A stretch of 64,000 nt of DNA from Phycisphaerae bacterium (GTDB lineage Bacteria > Planctomycetota > Phycisphaerae > Tepidisphaerales > Tepidisphaeraceae). The stretch lies in contig BPJO01000012.1 in NCBI GenBank assembly GCA_026004655.1, forward strand, positions 1-64,000. The letters are read 5' to 3'. Every line of letters begins with the position of its first letter. Positions within the stretch are counted from its first letter, which is position 1. The notes beneath the pieces were generated by a model. That model made no database searches, was not told the DNA's origin, and saw nothing but the letters and a program-made list of their open reading frames with translations. Below are positions 26,387 to 35,813 of this stretch, in pieces. Position numbers and translations under genes: made by a program.

Positions 26387-29300
26387 ATGGCACGTAAGAA
26401 GTTGAATATCCGGTTTATCCTGATCCTGGGGTTGATCTTGGTCGTTATTGCTTCGGTGATCACGGGATTGATCTTTGGTCGAGATCTGTTACGTCCGAGT
26501 ATCGCATCATTGGAAAAGAGGGGCGACGAAGCGTTCGCCGCGGGCGATTACGAACAAGCCGCTGAGCTGTTGGGTCGAGCGGCCTTTCGTGCCCGGGTCA
26601 ATATTCCACTTCAGATCAAGTTTGTAAACGCATTCGACTATACGGTCCAGGGTGATCCTGAGAAGATGCGGATGCTGCGAGGATATTACAACACCATCTT
26701 CCAGACCGATCCCAATAATATCGAGATCGTTCGGAAAATCTTGCGAGTTCAGATGAACGATGCCCAGGCGGTTCCGGACTCTCGTCCGGTCCTCCGTGCC
26801 TTGGCTGAAACTGCGGACCGGTTGCTGCAACTGGTTCCGGGGGATCGGGACGCACGCAAAGCCAAGATCGTGACCGTGCTAGAACCTTACCAACGAAATC
26901 AGGATGTGCTGGTTGAACAAGTCAATTCCGCCCGTACCGAAGCTGAAAAGCTTTACGAGGAGGAACCGACGGACGGCGAAGTCATGCTCATGCTGATCCG
27001 GTTCTATCTCAAACAAGCCAGGGACGCGTCGATGCGTGGGGACAATGCCCAGGCCGCAGACGCACTTGAAAAGCTCAAAAAGTTCGTTGAACAAGCCGTC
27101 GGTCGTACGCCCGACAACCCCGAGGCCCACTTTGCCGCGTTCAACGCGTACAGGGCCATCAGTGCACTGGATTTCAATCTATCCGAACAAGCCCGACGAG
27201 GCTTTTTAGAACAAGCGATTAAACACCTGCGACAAGCCGATGAATTGGCCTCGGTAAGTCAATTCCCCGACAGTGAGCGGTTTTTGAATATTCGCGCTTT
27301 TGCGATCCGCCAGCTCGAGCTAAGCGACCGAGAACAGGCCGAGAAACGATACCGTCGATTGATGGACGAAATGCCCGACAGTCGCTGGCCACGATTGCTG
27401 TTGGCACAGTTTTTGTCCAAATTGCCCAACCGGACTGAAGACGCAATTACGATTCTGTCATCTCCCTGGCGGCCCACTAAACCGCTTCGGGCGATCGAAT
27501 CGATGCAACAACAGGCCTTATGGGTCCAGGAACAGCTTCGTCTGTCAGCGATTCTGCTAGCGTCGGCCAAACAACTGTCACCGGACGAGCGTGACAAGAG
27601 GCTTGCACAGGTCGAATCGATTTACACCGAGTTATCGGCGATTCCCAACCCCCAAGGAATCCTTGTCTCGTGGCTCAAACGGATCCAGGGCGGGCTGGCA
27701 TTGGAACGCGGGAAAATCAGTGAAGCGATCGAACGTCTGGACGAAGCATTGAAGTTACTCCCAGCCGATTCTTCCGGTCAAGCCGAGGCCGACATCCGCA
27801 ACGAAGTGCTTTTGGAATACGCCAACGCGCACCTCAGACTGAACCAGACCGGTAAAGCCCGTCCGGCGTTGGAAGAATTGGTCACGCGTGATCCATTGAA
27901 CATGAACGCCGCCATCATGCTTATCCAAGTTCTTCAGTCGGATCGTCAGTTCCCTGAAGCTGAAAAACGGCTGCAGACACTCGAGCGGTACCTGGGAAAA
28001 GAAAACCCGGTCGTTCAAACCCTCTGGAATCGTCAGTTTGAAGGGCAGACCGACGCGCTGCGTGATCGATACGCGACTTTACCCGAAACGACCCCGCAAC
28101 AGATACTGATCAAGCTCGATGCAGCCGGGCGATTAGGTGATCTGGTCGAACAGGAGAGATTGGCACGGGCCGCTCTGGCGCAGACCCCGGGGAATGTCCG
28201 GATGTCGTTAGTGCTGGCGCAAGTCCTGATCCGTCAGGATCGTCGGGATGAAGCACAGGCGGTCCTGGCCGCTGCGGAAAAACAGTCTCCCAACGATCCT
28301 CAGATCAAGTCGTTGCGCGAACAGCTAGCCGCCCAGACCCCAGACGATCAGCGTCGTCTGCTGGAACAACGCGTCGAGGACATCACGGATCCCTATCAAC
28401 GGGAACTAACCCGGGCCGAACTGTCACGGATGCAAGGCGATTTGGAAGAGGCGCTTAAGGCCTTGAAAAAAGCCGAGGAAATCAAACCAACCGACCCTCG
28501 TGCGATTGTCGGGCAATTTGAGCTGCTGCTTGCACTGAAAAGACCGTCCGAAGCCCGTCAAGCCTATGAAAAACTTGCCAAGATCCCGAATTACGACAAT
28601 GCCGAGTTGCAGACCCAGAGGATCCGGCTCATGGTCGCCGAGGCTGCTGATATCGATCCCGAGCAACGTCAACAGAAACTGAATGAAGCGTTAACCGAAG
28701 CCTCAAGGATCTCACAACGCTACCCCGAAATCGCAGGTCCCGGACTTCTTTATGCCCGATTACTTCAAGATTCGGGAAACTATTCCGACGCACTGGAACA
28801 ATTCCAGCAGGTTTTGGACAAGCAACCTTCCAATATCGAAGCGAATCGCGGTGTGATTGCGAACCTGGTCCGTTTAAGTCGATTCACCGAAGCCCGAAAC
28901 CGGTTGCAGTCGGCGATGCGTCTGATTCCGAACGATCCGGTTCTTCAGCAAATGGAATTGACATTAGAACTGGAGCACGGCGATCCCCGTCGAGTGATCG
29001 GAACGCTGACAACCTTCCGTGATCAAAACCCGAACAACCCTCAGACGTGGGTTCAGCTCGGATATGCACTTGAACGTGCTGCCTCTTTCGCCGAGAAGAA
29101 AAAGGAAGTCCAGAAGGCGGTCGAGTTCCAGCAGCAGGCGCTGGATGTCTGGAAGTCCGCGACGGAAAAGTTTCCCAACGAGCTGCGGTTCGTCGGAACT
29201 TACGCCGATGCGCTGCGTCGATCCGGCGACCCCTCAGGCGCCGAAGCCGTGGTCGAAAAACTCTACCGTTCGTCCGAAGGATCGAATCGTCCGGAAGTGG

Positions 29301-31075
29301 TCGAACTGTTGGCTACCCAGTACCAGCAGTCCAATAAACCCCGGCAGGCCGAAGCCGTCCTAACGGAGTTTCTCCAACGGGCGAATCCGACCCCGACGAG
29401 TACACTGATCAAGCTGGCGCTGCTGTATGTCGAGCAACAACGATTGCCAGATGCTTTGGCGGTTTTGGACCGGAAAAAGGATGACCCGGAGGTTCGCCGG
29501 ACACGCATCGAGCTGTTGGTAATGGCCGGCGATCTGGAATCGGCCAAACGGTCGGTCGAAGAAGCCCTAGCCAAGCAATCGACCCCCGAACTGAATCTGC
29601 TTGCCGGGTTTATCGCATTACGGAGTGGTCAGATCGATCAGGCCGACGGATTTCTGGCAAAAGTACTCAAAGAACGACCGACTGACCCTGCTGCCTTGTT
29701 CTATCGTGCCCAAGTCCGACTCAATTCGGTTCCTTCTGACTTACAAGGAGCCAAGGACGACCTTCAAAGAGTCCTTAATCAAAATCCGGGAAATATTGAA
29801 GCCCGACTGGTACTGTCTGACCTGCTCGCACGACAAAATCAGCGTGACGCCTCCGTTCGTCAGCTCGAAGAGGCCTGGAGGTACAACACCGGTTCCAAGC
29901 CGGTCTTGTTGAAACTGGTCCAAGCCTATTTGAGTGGGGCGCAACCACGTCGGACCGAGGCCCAACGGGTCATCGACCAAGCCAAACAGACCTCAGACAC
30001 CCTGGCAAAAGATTCCGACGTACTTTTTGCAGAAGCCAATGTCCAACTGGCGCTAAATCAATCCCGAAAAGCCATTGAGCTGTCCAAACAGGCGTTAGGG
30101 CTTTCCCCCGACAATCCGGTATTACAACAACAGTATTTTGATATCCTTCTTCGGGCCGGTGGGGCCCGGGACGTGATCCGCGAATCCGAATCGGTCCTGC
30201 AAAAGGACCGAGGCGCCTGGTGGTTGTATCGGTTGCGTGGAATCGCTTATCGACAACTCGACCAACGAACCGAAGCCTTACAAGAGTTTGATGCCGCTTT
30301 GAACCTGGTCTGGGCGGCCCAAGACGAATTGGCTATCCAGAATGTGATCCGGACGATTGCCCAGACGATGGGTACCGACGAAGCGATCCGACGACTCCAA
30401 CCATTGGCCCAAGCGGATATAAGCGCAAAGCTTTTATTGGCAACACTTTATCAGCAGGCTAACGATCACGCCCGGGCCTTGGACGTCTTGGAACGGGTGA
30501 AAACCGATCTACCGAGGCTTCGGGAAGATCAGAAACGAGTTCTCTGGCAGTCGTTGGGGGTATCTTATCTCCAGACGGTACCCCCCGCTCCGGACAAATC
30601 CCGACAAGCCTACTTGCAGTTACTCCCCCAAAGTCCGAACGACATGCTCTTGCTGAACAATTTGGCTTATGTTTGCACAATCCCCGAAAGCGGAGGGTCC
30701 CTTGAAGAAGCTTTGCAGTACAGCACCCGGGCTTATCAACTCGCTCAGAATCTACCGGAATCGGACCCGAGTATCCCCTACGTTTTGGATACCCACGGCT
30801 GGACACTGGTTAAAAACGGTAAACTCTTGGAAGGACTGGAGTTATTGAAACAGGCCGCCCGTCAAGCCAAGTTCCCTGAGGTCTTTTTACATTTGGCCGA
30901 GGCGCACATGCTCAATAACGATCTGGATCAAGCCCGGACGGCGTTGGAAGATGCGCGTTCTTTGATCGAATCCATGGAAAATCGCAAAATGGCCTTGGAC
31001 CCGAGCATTCGTCCGAGGCTCGACCGGCTTTCTGCGGACTTGGCGCAGAAACGTCCAAACTCACCCGTCGGCTGA
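26387..31075 (+). CDS. Giant TPR-repeat protein of the exosortase/EPS locus (PrsT/PelB-like)
   Basis: 1562 residues. One membrane helix near the N-terminus (FILILGLILVVIASVITGLIFG) anchors it; the rest is built of some 30 or more tetratricopeptide-type helical pairs, with typical units such as GDYEQAAELLGRAAF, GQIDQADGFLAKVLKERPTDPAALFYRAQ and GNYSDALEQFQQVLDKQPSN. Large TPR proteins of this kind occur beside exosortases (PrsT) and in Pel/alginate systems (PelB, AlgK), where they bridge the periplasm and organise the export machinery. AAGGAAAT lies before the ATG, 14 bp after the EpsI-like gene, so the three genes form an operon. No frame break occurs across its 4.7 kb, which contrasts with many neighbours. 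Confidence 0.88.
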   Translation: MARKKLNIRFILILGLILVVIASVITGLIFGRDLLRPSIASLEKRGDEAFAAGDYEQAAELLGRAAFRARVNIPLQIKFVNAFDYTVQGDPEKMRMLRGYYNTIFQTDPNNIEIVRKILRVQMNDAQAVPDSRPVLRALAETADRLLQLVPGDRDARKAKIVTVLEPYQRNQDVLVEQVNSARTEAEKLYEEEPTDGEVMLMLIRFYLKQARDASMRGDNAQAADALEKLKKFVEQAVGRTPDNPEAHFAAFNAYRAISALDFNLSEQARRGFLEQAIKHLRQADELASVSQFPDSERFLNIRAFAIRQLELSDREQAEKRYRRLMDEMPDSRWPRLLLAQFLSKLPNRTEDAITILSSPWRPTKPLRAIESMQQQALWVQEQLRLSAILLASAKQLSPDERDKRLAQVESIYTELSAIPNPQGILVSWLKRIQGGLALERGKISEAIERLDEALKLLPADSSGQAEADIRNEVLLEYANAHLRLNQTGKARPALEELVTRDPLNMNAAIMLIQVLQSDRQFPEAEKRLQTLERYLGKENPVVQTLWNRQFEGQTDALRDRYATLPETTPQQILIKLDAAGRLGDLVEQERLARAALAQTPGNVRMSLVLAQVLIRQDRRDEAQAVLAAAEKQSPNDPQIKSLREQLAAQTPDDQRRLLEQRVEDITDPYQRELTRAELSRMQGDLEEALKALKKAEEIKPTDPRAIVGQFELLLALKRPSEARQAYEKLAKIPNYDNAELQTQRIRLMVAEAADIDPEQRQQKLNEALTEASRISQRYPEIAGPGLLYARLLQDSGNYSDALEQFQQVLDKQPSNIEANRGVIANLVRLSRFTEARNRLQSAMRLIPNDPVLQQMELTLELEHGDPRRVIGTLTTFRDQNPNNPQTWVQLGYALERAASFAEKKKEVQKAVEFQQQALDVWKSATEKFPNELRFVGTYADALRRSGDPSGAEAVVEKLYRSSEGSNRPEVVELLATQYQQSNKPRQAEAVLTEFLQRANPTPTSTLIKLALLYVEQQRLPDALAVLDRKKDDPEVRRTRIELLVMAGDLESAKRSVEEALAKQSTPELNLLAGFIALRSGQIDQADGFLAKVLKERPTDPAALFYRAQVRLNSVPSDLQGAKDDLQRVLNQNPGNIEARLVLSDLLARQNQRDASVRQLEEAWRYNTGSKPVLLKLVQAYLSGAQPRRTEAQRVIDQAKQTSDTLAKDSDVLFAEANVQLALNQSRKAIELSKQALGLSPDNPVLQQQYFDILLRAGGARDVIRESESVLQKDRGAWWLYRLRGIAYRQLDQRTEALQEFDAALNLVWAAQDELAIQNVIRTIAQTMGTDEAIRRLQPLAQADISAKLLLATLYQQANDHARALDVLERVKTDLPRLREDQKRVLWQSLGVSYLQTVPPAPDKSRQAYLQLLPQSPNDMLLLNNLAYVCTIPESGGSLEEALQYSTRAYQLAQNLPESDPSIPYVLDTHGWTLVKNGKLLEGLELLKQAARQAKFPEVFLHLAEAHMLNNDLDQARTALEDARSLIESMENRKMALDPSIRPRLDRLSADLAQKRPNSPVG

Positions 31076-31363
31076 TGTCTTAAGCAGCTCAATCGACAAA
31101 ACGGGATATCGTACATAAAGCGAACGTTAATCCCCAATCCGGTCCGATAAATCAATGAAATCTTAAAAATGGTGTGAACAATACCGATCAATGACGAGAA
31201 CCACGTAGGTCAAATTTTCATTTACAATCGAAAGCGTTATGGTGTAGATTGATGGTATGGTCGGATCGGCGTTCTGAGGGGGCTCGTGCATCCAAAAACG
31301 ATTTCACGAGGTGCGAATGTTGATCGATTGTTGTACTTTGGTGTCTTCCGGTAGGAGTAGTAA
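31076..31363 (+). promoter_or_regulatory. Intergenic region with promoter for Wzz/tyrosine-kinase gene
   Basis: No gene is seen. TTTACA (31221-31226) and TAGATT (31245-31250) are 18 bp apart, and the -10 is preceded by GGTG as in the promoter at 22544-22573. About 105 bp of leader follow, then GTAGGAG before the ATG at 31364. Confidence 0.5.
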
Positions 31364-33662
31364 ATGACGACTTTGCCCACAACCTCGAGTATTCGACTTC
31401 CCCGTCCGGGGACGACGGGTAGTCAGGTACTGACCACACCCCCAACACCCATCGGTCCGATAACTCCCCCCGTGGCCCAGCCTTTGTTAACCCCGGCCGA
31501 TGTCTGGCGTGTGATCCGGGGTAACTTCTGGTTAATTCTTTTGTCCTGTGTCCTGGCGGCTGGCGTGGGAGTCGGGTTGTTCTTATGGCAACGGGCGACC
31601 AACCCCAAATACGAAGCCGTCGGTTGGGCGGAAATCCTCCGTCAGACCCGATGGGACCCCAGCACCGGTCAGGCAGTTCCTCTGGACGAAGGACAATTCG
31701 ATCTCAAAGTCGAACAACGAACACAGGTCGAAAAAATACTCAACGAAGGGTTGTGGACGAGTGTTCTTCAAAACAATGAAGCGGTTCGTCGGACCGAGTG
31801 GTACCAAAACTTCGAACGCAAAGCCGGGACGGTAGACGCAAACGGTAGTCAGGCGACCGCCAACCCTTCGGTTGGGACCGTCACCCCCCTTCATGCTCGC
31901 TAAAGATGACTTACAAGACAACTTCAGCGTCACTCCGCGTCCGGAATCGCGTCTGGTGCGCATTTCCATGTACGCTTCGCGTCCGGAGGACGCTCAAACC
32001 ATCGTCCAAGCAATCGTCGACGAACACATCAAAAACCAACAACAATCCACGTACGACCGTACCAACGCCGAGCTAATAACCGCCACCCAATGGGCCGATC
32101 GCTATGACCGTGCGATTGCAAGTGTCAAAGACCGCATGAACATGCTCCAAGGGTCATTGACCAGCGGCGGGGGGGCAGTCAACTTCGGACGATTGAACAT
32201 CAAGGAAATGGAAATCAGCGCCCTGATTTCTGCTCAGATGAAAGCCCGCACCGATGCCAACCAGGCCGAAGCCCAACTCAACGCCATCCAAACCATGATC
32301 CAATCCGGCAGCGACCCTGCCCAGGTCGGTCAAATGGTGCAGATGGACCCGACCGTCTCGCGTCTTCGGGCGATGGTCGATGAGTTCGATCTGCAACTGG
32401 AAGCTTCGAAAGATCAACTCCCAAATAGTCGGTATATTCAGGAGATGCAGGCCAAGCGCGACGCAGCCCGAGCCCGACTGGCCGCCCGCGAAGCTGAAGC
32501 CCGCGCCACCTATCGCAACCAGCTGATCGAAAGCATGCGGTCCACCCTCCAAGCCGCCCGCGCCGAAGAAGAAGCCCTGACCAGCCAGATCGATTCAAAA
32601 CGTATCGAACTGGGTGAAATGTCAGCCCAAATTTCCGAATACCTCAGTCTCAAGGACGAACTGGATTCTTATAAAGTCCTCAAACGCGAAATGGACGAAC
32701 GGGTCGCCATGCTGAAAAACGCTCTGCGTCAACAGAACGCAGGCATCCGGTGGTCGTCCATGCCCGTCCGACCCGAAGAACGAGCTTCTCCTAAACTCCA
32801 GATCTATCTGCCCATCGCGATCATGATCGGTCTTGCCCTGAGTCTGGGAATCGCGTTCCTTCGAGAACTGATGGACACTTCCGTTCGTTCGCCTCGCGAC
32901 ATTGCCAAGGTCGGTCCGATCAATCTTCTAGGGATGATCGCTTCGGAAGAAGACGATCCCCAGCTGACCGGCGTACCGTTGCACCTGGTCATCAGTCAGG
33001 CGCCTCATTCGATCATGGCCGAGCAGTTCCGTCAGGTCCGTACTCGCTTACAGCATGCGGCCTCTCTGGATACCACCCGAACCATCGTCGTTACTTCCCC
33101 GGCTCCTGGCGACGGTAAGACCACGGTCGCTTGTAACCTAGCAGCCGGTCTGGCCTTGAACGGTCGACGTATTCTTCTGGTCGATGCCAATTTCCGAAGA
33201 CCCGAGCTGCATCGATTGTTCAATATCACCAACGATATCGGTTTTGCCGGCGTGCTCGATTCCGCCTCCACCCTCGAATCGGCCGTCCAGAAAACAAACA
33301 TCCCCAACCTCGAGCTACTTCCAACCGGTCCCAAAGCCGCCAACCCCACCGAACTGCTCGAAAGTCAGTTGTTCAGTGACTTTATCGACCGGGCACTGGA
33401 AGAATACGACCATGTCATTTTCGATACCGGTCCGCTTCTGGTGGTCTCCGAAGCTGTCGCGCTAGCGCCCCGGGTGGATGGCGTTATCACCGTCGTTCGA
33501 GCCAAGAAAAATAGCCGCGGAATGCTTTCTCGAGTCCGAGACACCCTCAAGCAGATCAAGGCCGAACACTTGGGCGTTGTCCTCAACGGTGTCGAAAACT
33601 GGGGCGGCGGGTACTACGGTCGAAACATCAAAACCTACTACGCCTACCAGAATCACAGTTGA
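31364..33662 (+). CDS. Wzz chain-length regulator fused to bacterial tyrosine kinase (frame break)
   Basis: About 765 residues once one C is removed from the six-C run 31884-31889. The Wzz part has a first membrane helix (FWLILLSCVLAAGVGVGLFLW), a long coiled coil (residues about 220-430) and a second helix (YLPIAIMIGLALSLGIAFL). The cytoplasmic CpsD/CapB kinase has Walker A SPAPGDGKTT, Walker A' RILLVDANFRRPEL and Walker B YDHVIFDTGPLL, and ends in a Tyr cluster (GGYYGRNIKTYYAYQNHS) for autophosphorylation. Such proteins control polymerisation and export of surface polysaccharide together with Wza-type channels, one of which lies upstream. A terminator follows. Confidence 0.93.
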
Positions 33663-33698
33663 TCGGCTCGAGACTTCCTCCGACAACGGTTCCCGCAC

Positions 33699-33727
33699 AA
33701 GCCCATGTCTTTGGCATGGGCTTTTTT
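33699..33727 (+). terminator. Rho-independent terminator after tyrosine-kinase gene
   Basis: AAGCCCATG pairs with CATGGGCTT over a seven-base loop and is followed by further T residues, 36 bp after the stop codon. It closes the exopolysaccharide region. Confidence 0.9.
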
Positions 33728-33817
33728 CACATCCCAAGACGGTCGGGTGCAGGTATTCAGTGGCGTTCCAGACGAATAGTTGGACATCCGTCCGTCTGTG
33801 CACTAACGTGAAGTAAT

Positions 33818-34405
33818 ATGTCTGTCGGTCAGTACTTTCGTGATATCGTTGAGACCGTTCGATCGGTCGCGATCGGGATGAAAATCACGATTCGATATGT
33901 ATTCATGAAACCGGTCACGGTGAACTATCCGGAGCATCGGTTGAGTTTTTCGCCCCGGTATCGTGGGATCCATGAGTTCGAACTGAACAAGTGCATCGCT
34001 TGCGATTTGTGCGCCAAGGCCTGCCCGGTGGACTGCATTTATATTGAAAAGACCGGTCCACGAAGGATCGACAAAAACACCGGTCTGGTAGACGAAAACG
34101 ACCCCAAAAACGGCAAGCTTACGCGGTTTGCCATCGATTACAGCAAGTGCCTGTTTTGCGCCTTGTGCACCGAACCGTGCCCGACCGAGTGCATTCATAT
34201 GGGCAAGCTACACGATTTAAGTGCTTATTCTCGTTCCGAGGCGGTGGTCGAGTTCACCGAGCTTGATAAACAGGGATTGAGAACCCCCATTCCGCTTTGG
34301 ATGCAGCGTAACAAGGAGAAGATCGACTGGGTTCGTAAGGAATATGATCGTGTTGTCGCCGGCCAATTGGCCGGGACGGATGGGGACATTCCCAAAACCG
34401 GCTGA
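33818..34405 (+). CDS. nuoI: NuoI-like 4Fe-4S ferredoxin subunit
   Basis: 195 residues with two 4Fe-4S motifs: Cys59/62/65/69 in CIACDLCAKACP and Cys111/114/117/121 in CLFCALCTEPCP, each with the spacing of complex I subunit I (NuoI). The N-terminal amphipathic part (IGMKITIRYVFMKPVTVNYPE) and FSPRYRGIHEF also match NuoI. In complex I this subunit passes electrons along clusters N6a and N6b. No other nuo gene lies in the window; the next gene, 17 bp downstream, is a quinone oxidoreductase-like MDR protein. Scattered nuo genes are known in some bacteria, so it may still be the complex I subunit. Confidence 0.88.
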   Translation: MSVGQYFRDIVETVRSVAIGMKITIRYVFMKPVTVNYPEHRLSFSPRYRGIHEFELNKCIACDLCAKACPVDCIYIEKTGPRRIDKNTGLVDENDPKNGKLTRFAIDYSKCLFCALCTEPCPTECIHMGKLHDLSAYSRSEAVVEFTELDKQGLRTPIPLWMQRNKEKIDWVRKEYDRVVAGQLAGTDGDIPKTG

Positions 34406-34422
34406 ACGTGACAAGAGGTCGT

Positions 34423-35403
34423 ATGAAAGCGATTGTGGTCCGAGAGTTCGGGGGTCCGGAAGTCCTGAAGCCGGAACAGATCCCCGATCCCACGCCCGGC
34501 AAAGGTCAGGTGTTGGTGAGGTTGTATGCGGCTGGGGTCAATCCGGTGGACACGTATGTTTTGAGCGGTCGGTACGCCTTCAAACCGGATCTGCCTTACA
34601 TTCCGGGGATGGACGGTGCAGGGGTGATCGAATCGGTAGGTCAGGGGGTGGTCGATCTGAATCCCGGCGATCGTGTCTGGTTGAGTCAGACCGTCGCCGG
34701 TCGTCTCCAAGGGATGTATGCCGAGAAAGCGGTCTGTGAAGCGAGGCATGTTCACCCTCTTCCCGACGATCTGAGTTTCGCTCAAGGGGCTGCGGTGAAT
34801 GTTGCCTACGTGACTGCTTACCGGGCGTTGTTCGACCGTGCAGGATTGAAAGCGGGGGAAACGGTTCTGATTCACGGCGCCACCGGAGGGGTCGGACTGG
34901 CAGCCGTTCAGTTGGCTGTGGCCCACGGGGCGATCGTTCTGGGAACCGGAGGAACCGAATCCGGACGGTCTTTGGTCCTGAACCAGAAAGCCGCATATGT
35001 GTTTGATCATCACGAATCCGGTTACGAAAAACGGATCCTGGACGTCACCGACGGAAAGGGGGTCGACGTGGTCATCGAGATGTTAGCTAACGTCAATCTG
35101 GACAGGGATTTAGGTCTGGTCGGACGTTTCGGTCGGGTCGTCGTTGTTGGCTCACGTGGGCGGATCGAGATCGATCCCCGACAGTCGATGGCGAAGGAAT
35201 CCGTGATAACCGGGTTGAACTACTGGTCGGGGGGGGATGAAGGGGTTATGCGTGCGATTGCGGGCGTGACCGCTGGGCTAAAGGACGGGTATTTGAAACC
35301 GGTGGTCGGATCGGAGTTTCCGTTGACCGAGGCCTCTCAAGCCCACCAGAAAGTGATGCAATCCGGAGCTTTAGGTAAAGTGGTTTTGGTGATACAGACA
35401 TAA
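34423..35403 (+). CDS. NAD(P)H:quinone oxidoreductase-like MDR protein
   Basis: 326 residues from the ATG at 34423 (an in-frame upstream GTG at 34408 is less likely; AAGAGG precedes the ATG). The zinc-independent quinone reductase/zeta-crystallin branch of the medium-chain dehydrogenases is shown by VREFGGPEVL, AGVNPVDTYVLSGRY, PYIPGMDGAGVIESVG and the nucleotide-binding HGATGGVGLAAVQLA. The structural and catalytic zinc cysteines are absent. The enzyme probably reduces quinones or enones with NADPH. It follows the NuoI-like gene by 17 bp and converges on the bactofilin-like gene. Confidence 0.9.
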   Translation: MKAIVVREFGGPEVLKPEQIPDPTPGKGQVLVRLYAAGVNPVDTYVLSGRYAFKPDLPYIPGMDGAGVIESVGQGVVDLNPGDRVWLSQTVAGRLQGMYAEKAVCEARHVHPLPDDLSFAQGAAVNVAYVTAYRALFDRAGLKAGETVLIHGATGGVGLAAVQLAVAHGAIVLGTGGTESGRSLVLNQKAAYVFDHHESGYEKRILDVTDGKGVDVVIEMLANVNLDRDLGLVGRFGRVVVVGSRGRIEIDPRQSMAKESVITGLNYWSGGDEGVMRAIAGVTAGLKDGYLKPVVGSEFPLTEASQAHQKVMQSGALGKVVLVIQT

Positions 35404-35407
35404 ATCC

Positions 35408-35773
35408 TTAGGCGTCCTCAGGCAGTTCATCCTTGGGTTCGATGATGGTTTCACCTTTGTTAAGGGTTTTGACCCGTCCGAGAACCTGTCCCAGTCTGTC
35501 GATATATAGTCTTCCCCCATTGTTGGTGGCGTTTCCGGAAATGATCCCGGAATGTATGACCTTAGTTCCCCGGAACATGTGCAAATTCCCGGAAACATGT
35601 CCGAAGATGTGGACTCTTCCACCGAACTCGACGATCAAATCTCCGTAGATCGATCCCCTCATATAAAACTTTCCCCCATCGATTACCCGTACGTCGCCGG
35701 TGATTTTACCCCATAATTCATATTTCTGGTCAATGACCTGGTCCCCAACGAGATTTTCCCTGACTTCTTTCAT
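35408..35773 (-). CDS. Bactofilin-like / polymer-forming beta-helix protein
   Basis: 121 residues composed of short beta-helix turns with repeated glycine positions: GKITGDVRVIDGGKFYMRGSI, YGDLIVEFGGRVHIFGHVSGN, IISGNATNNGGRLYIDRLG. This is the pattern of polymer-forming cytoskeletal proteins (bactofilins, DUF583), which assemble into filaments near the membrane. It is somewhat divergent and short, with a charged N-terminus and an acidic C-terminal tail, and could alternatively be a hexapeptide-type acyltransferase fragment. No Shine-Dalgarno is obvious. It lies 40 bp downstream of a membrane-protein gene on the same strand. Confidence 0.6.
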   Translation of the reverse strand: MKEVRENLVGDQVIDQKYELWGKITGDVRVIDGGKFYMRGSIYGDLIVEFGGRVHIFGHVSGNLHMFRGTKVIHSGIISGNATNNGGRLYIDRLGQVLGRVKTLNKGETIIEPKDELPEDA

Positions 35774-35813
35774 AAATCAGTCCGATCCAACCGTGTGTTA
35801 TTCAAAACCCTGA

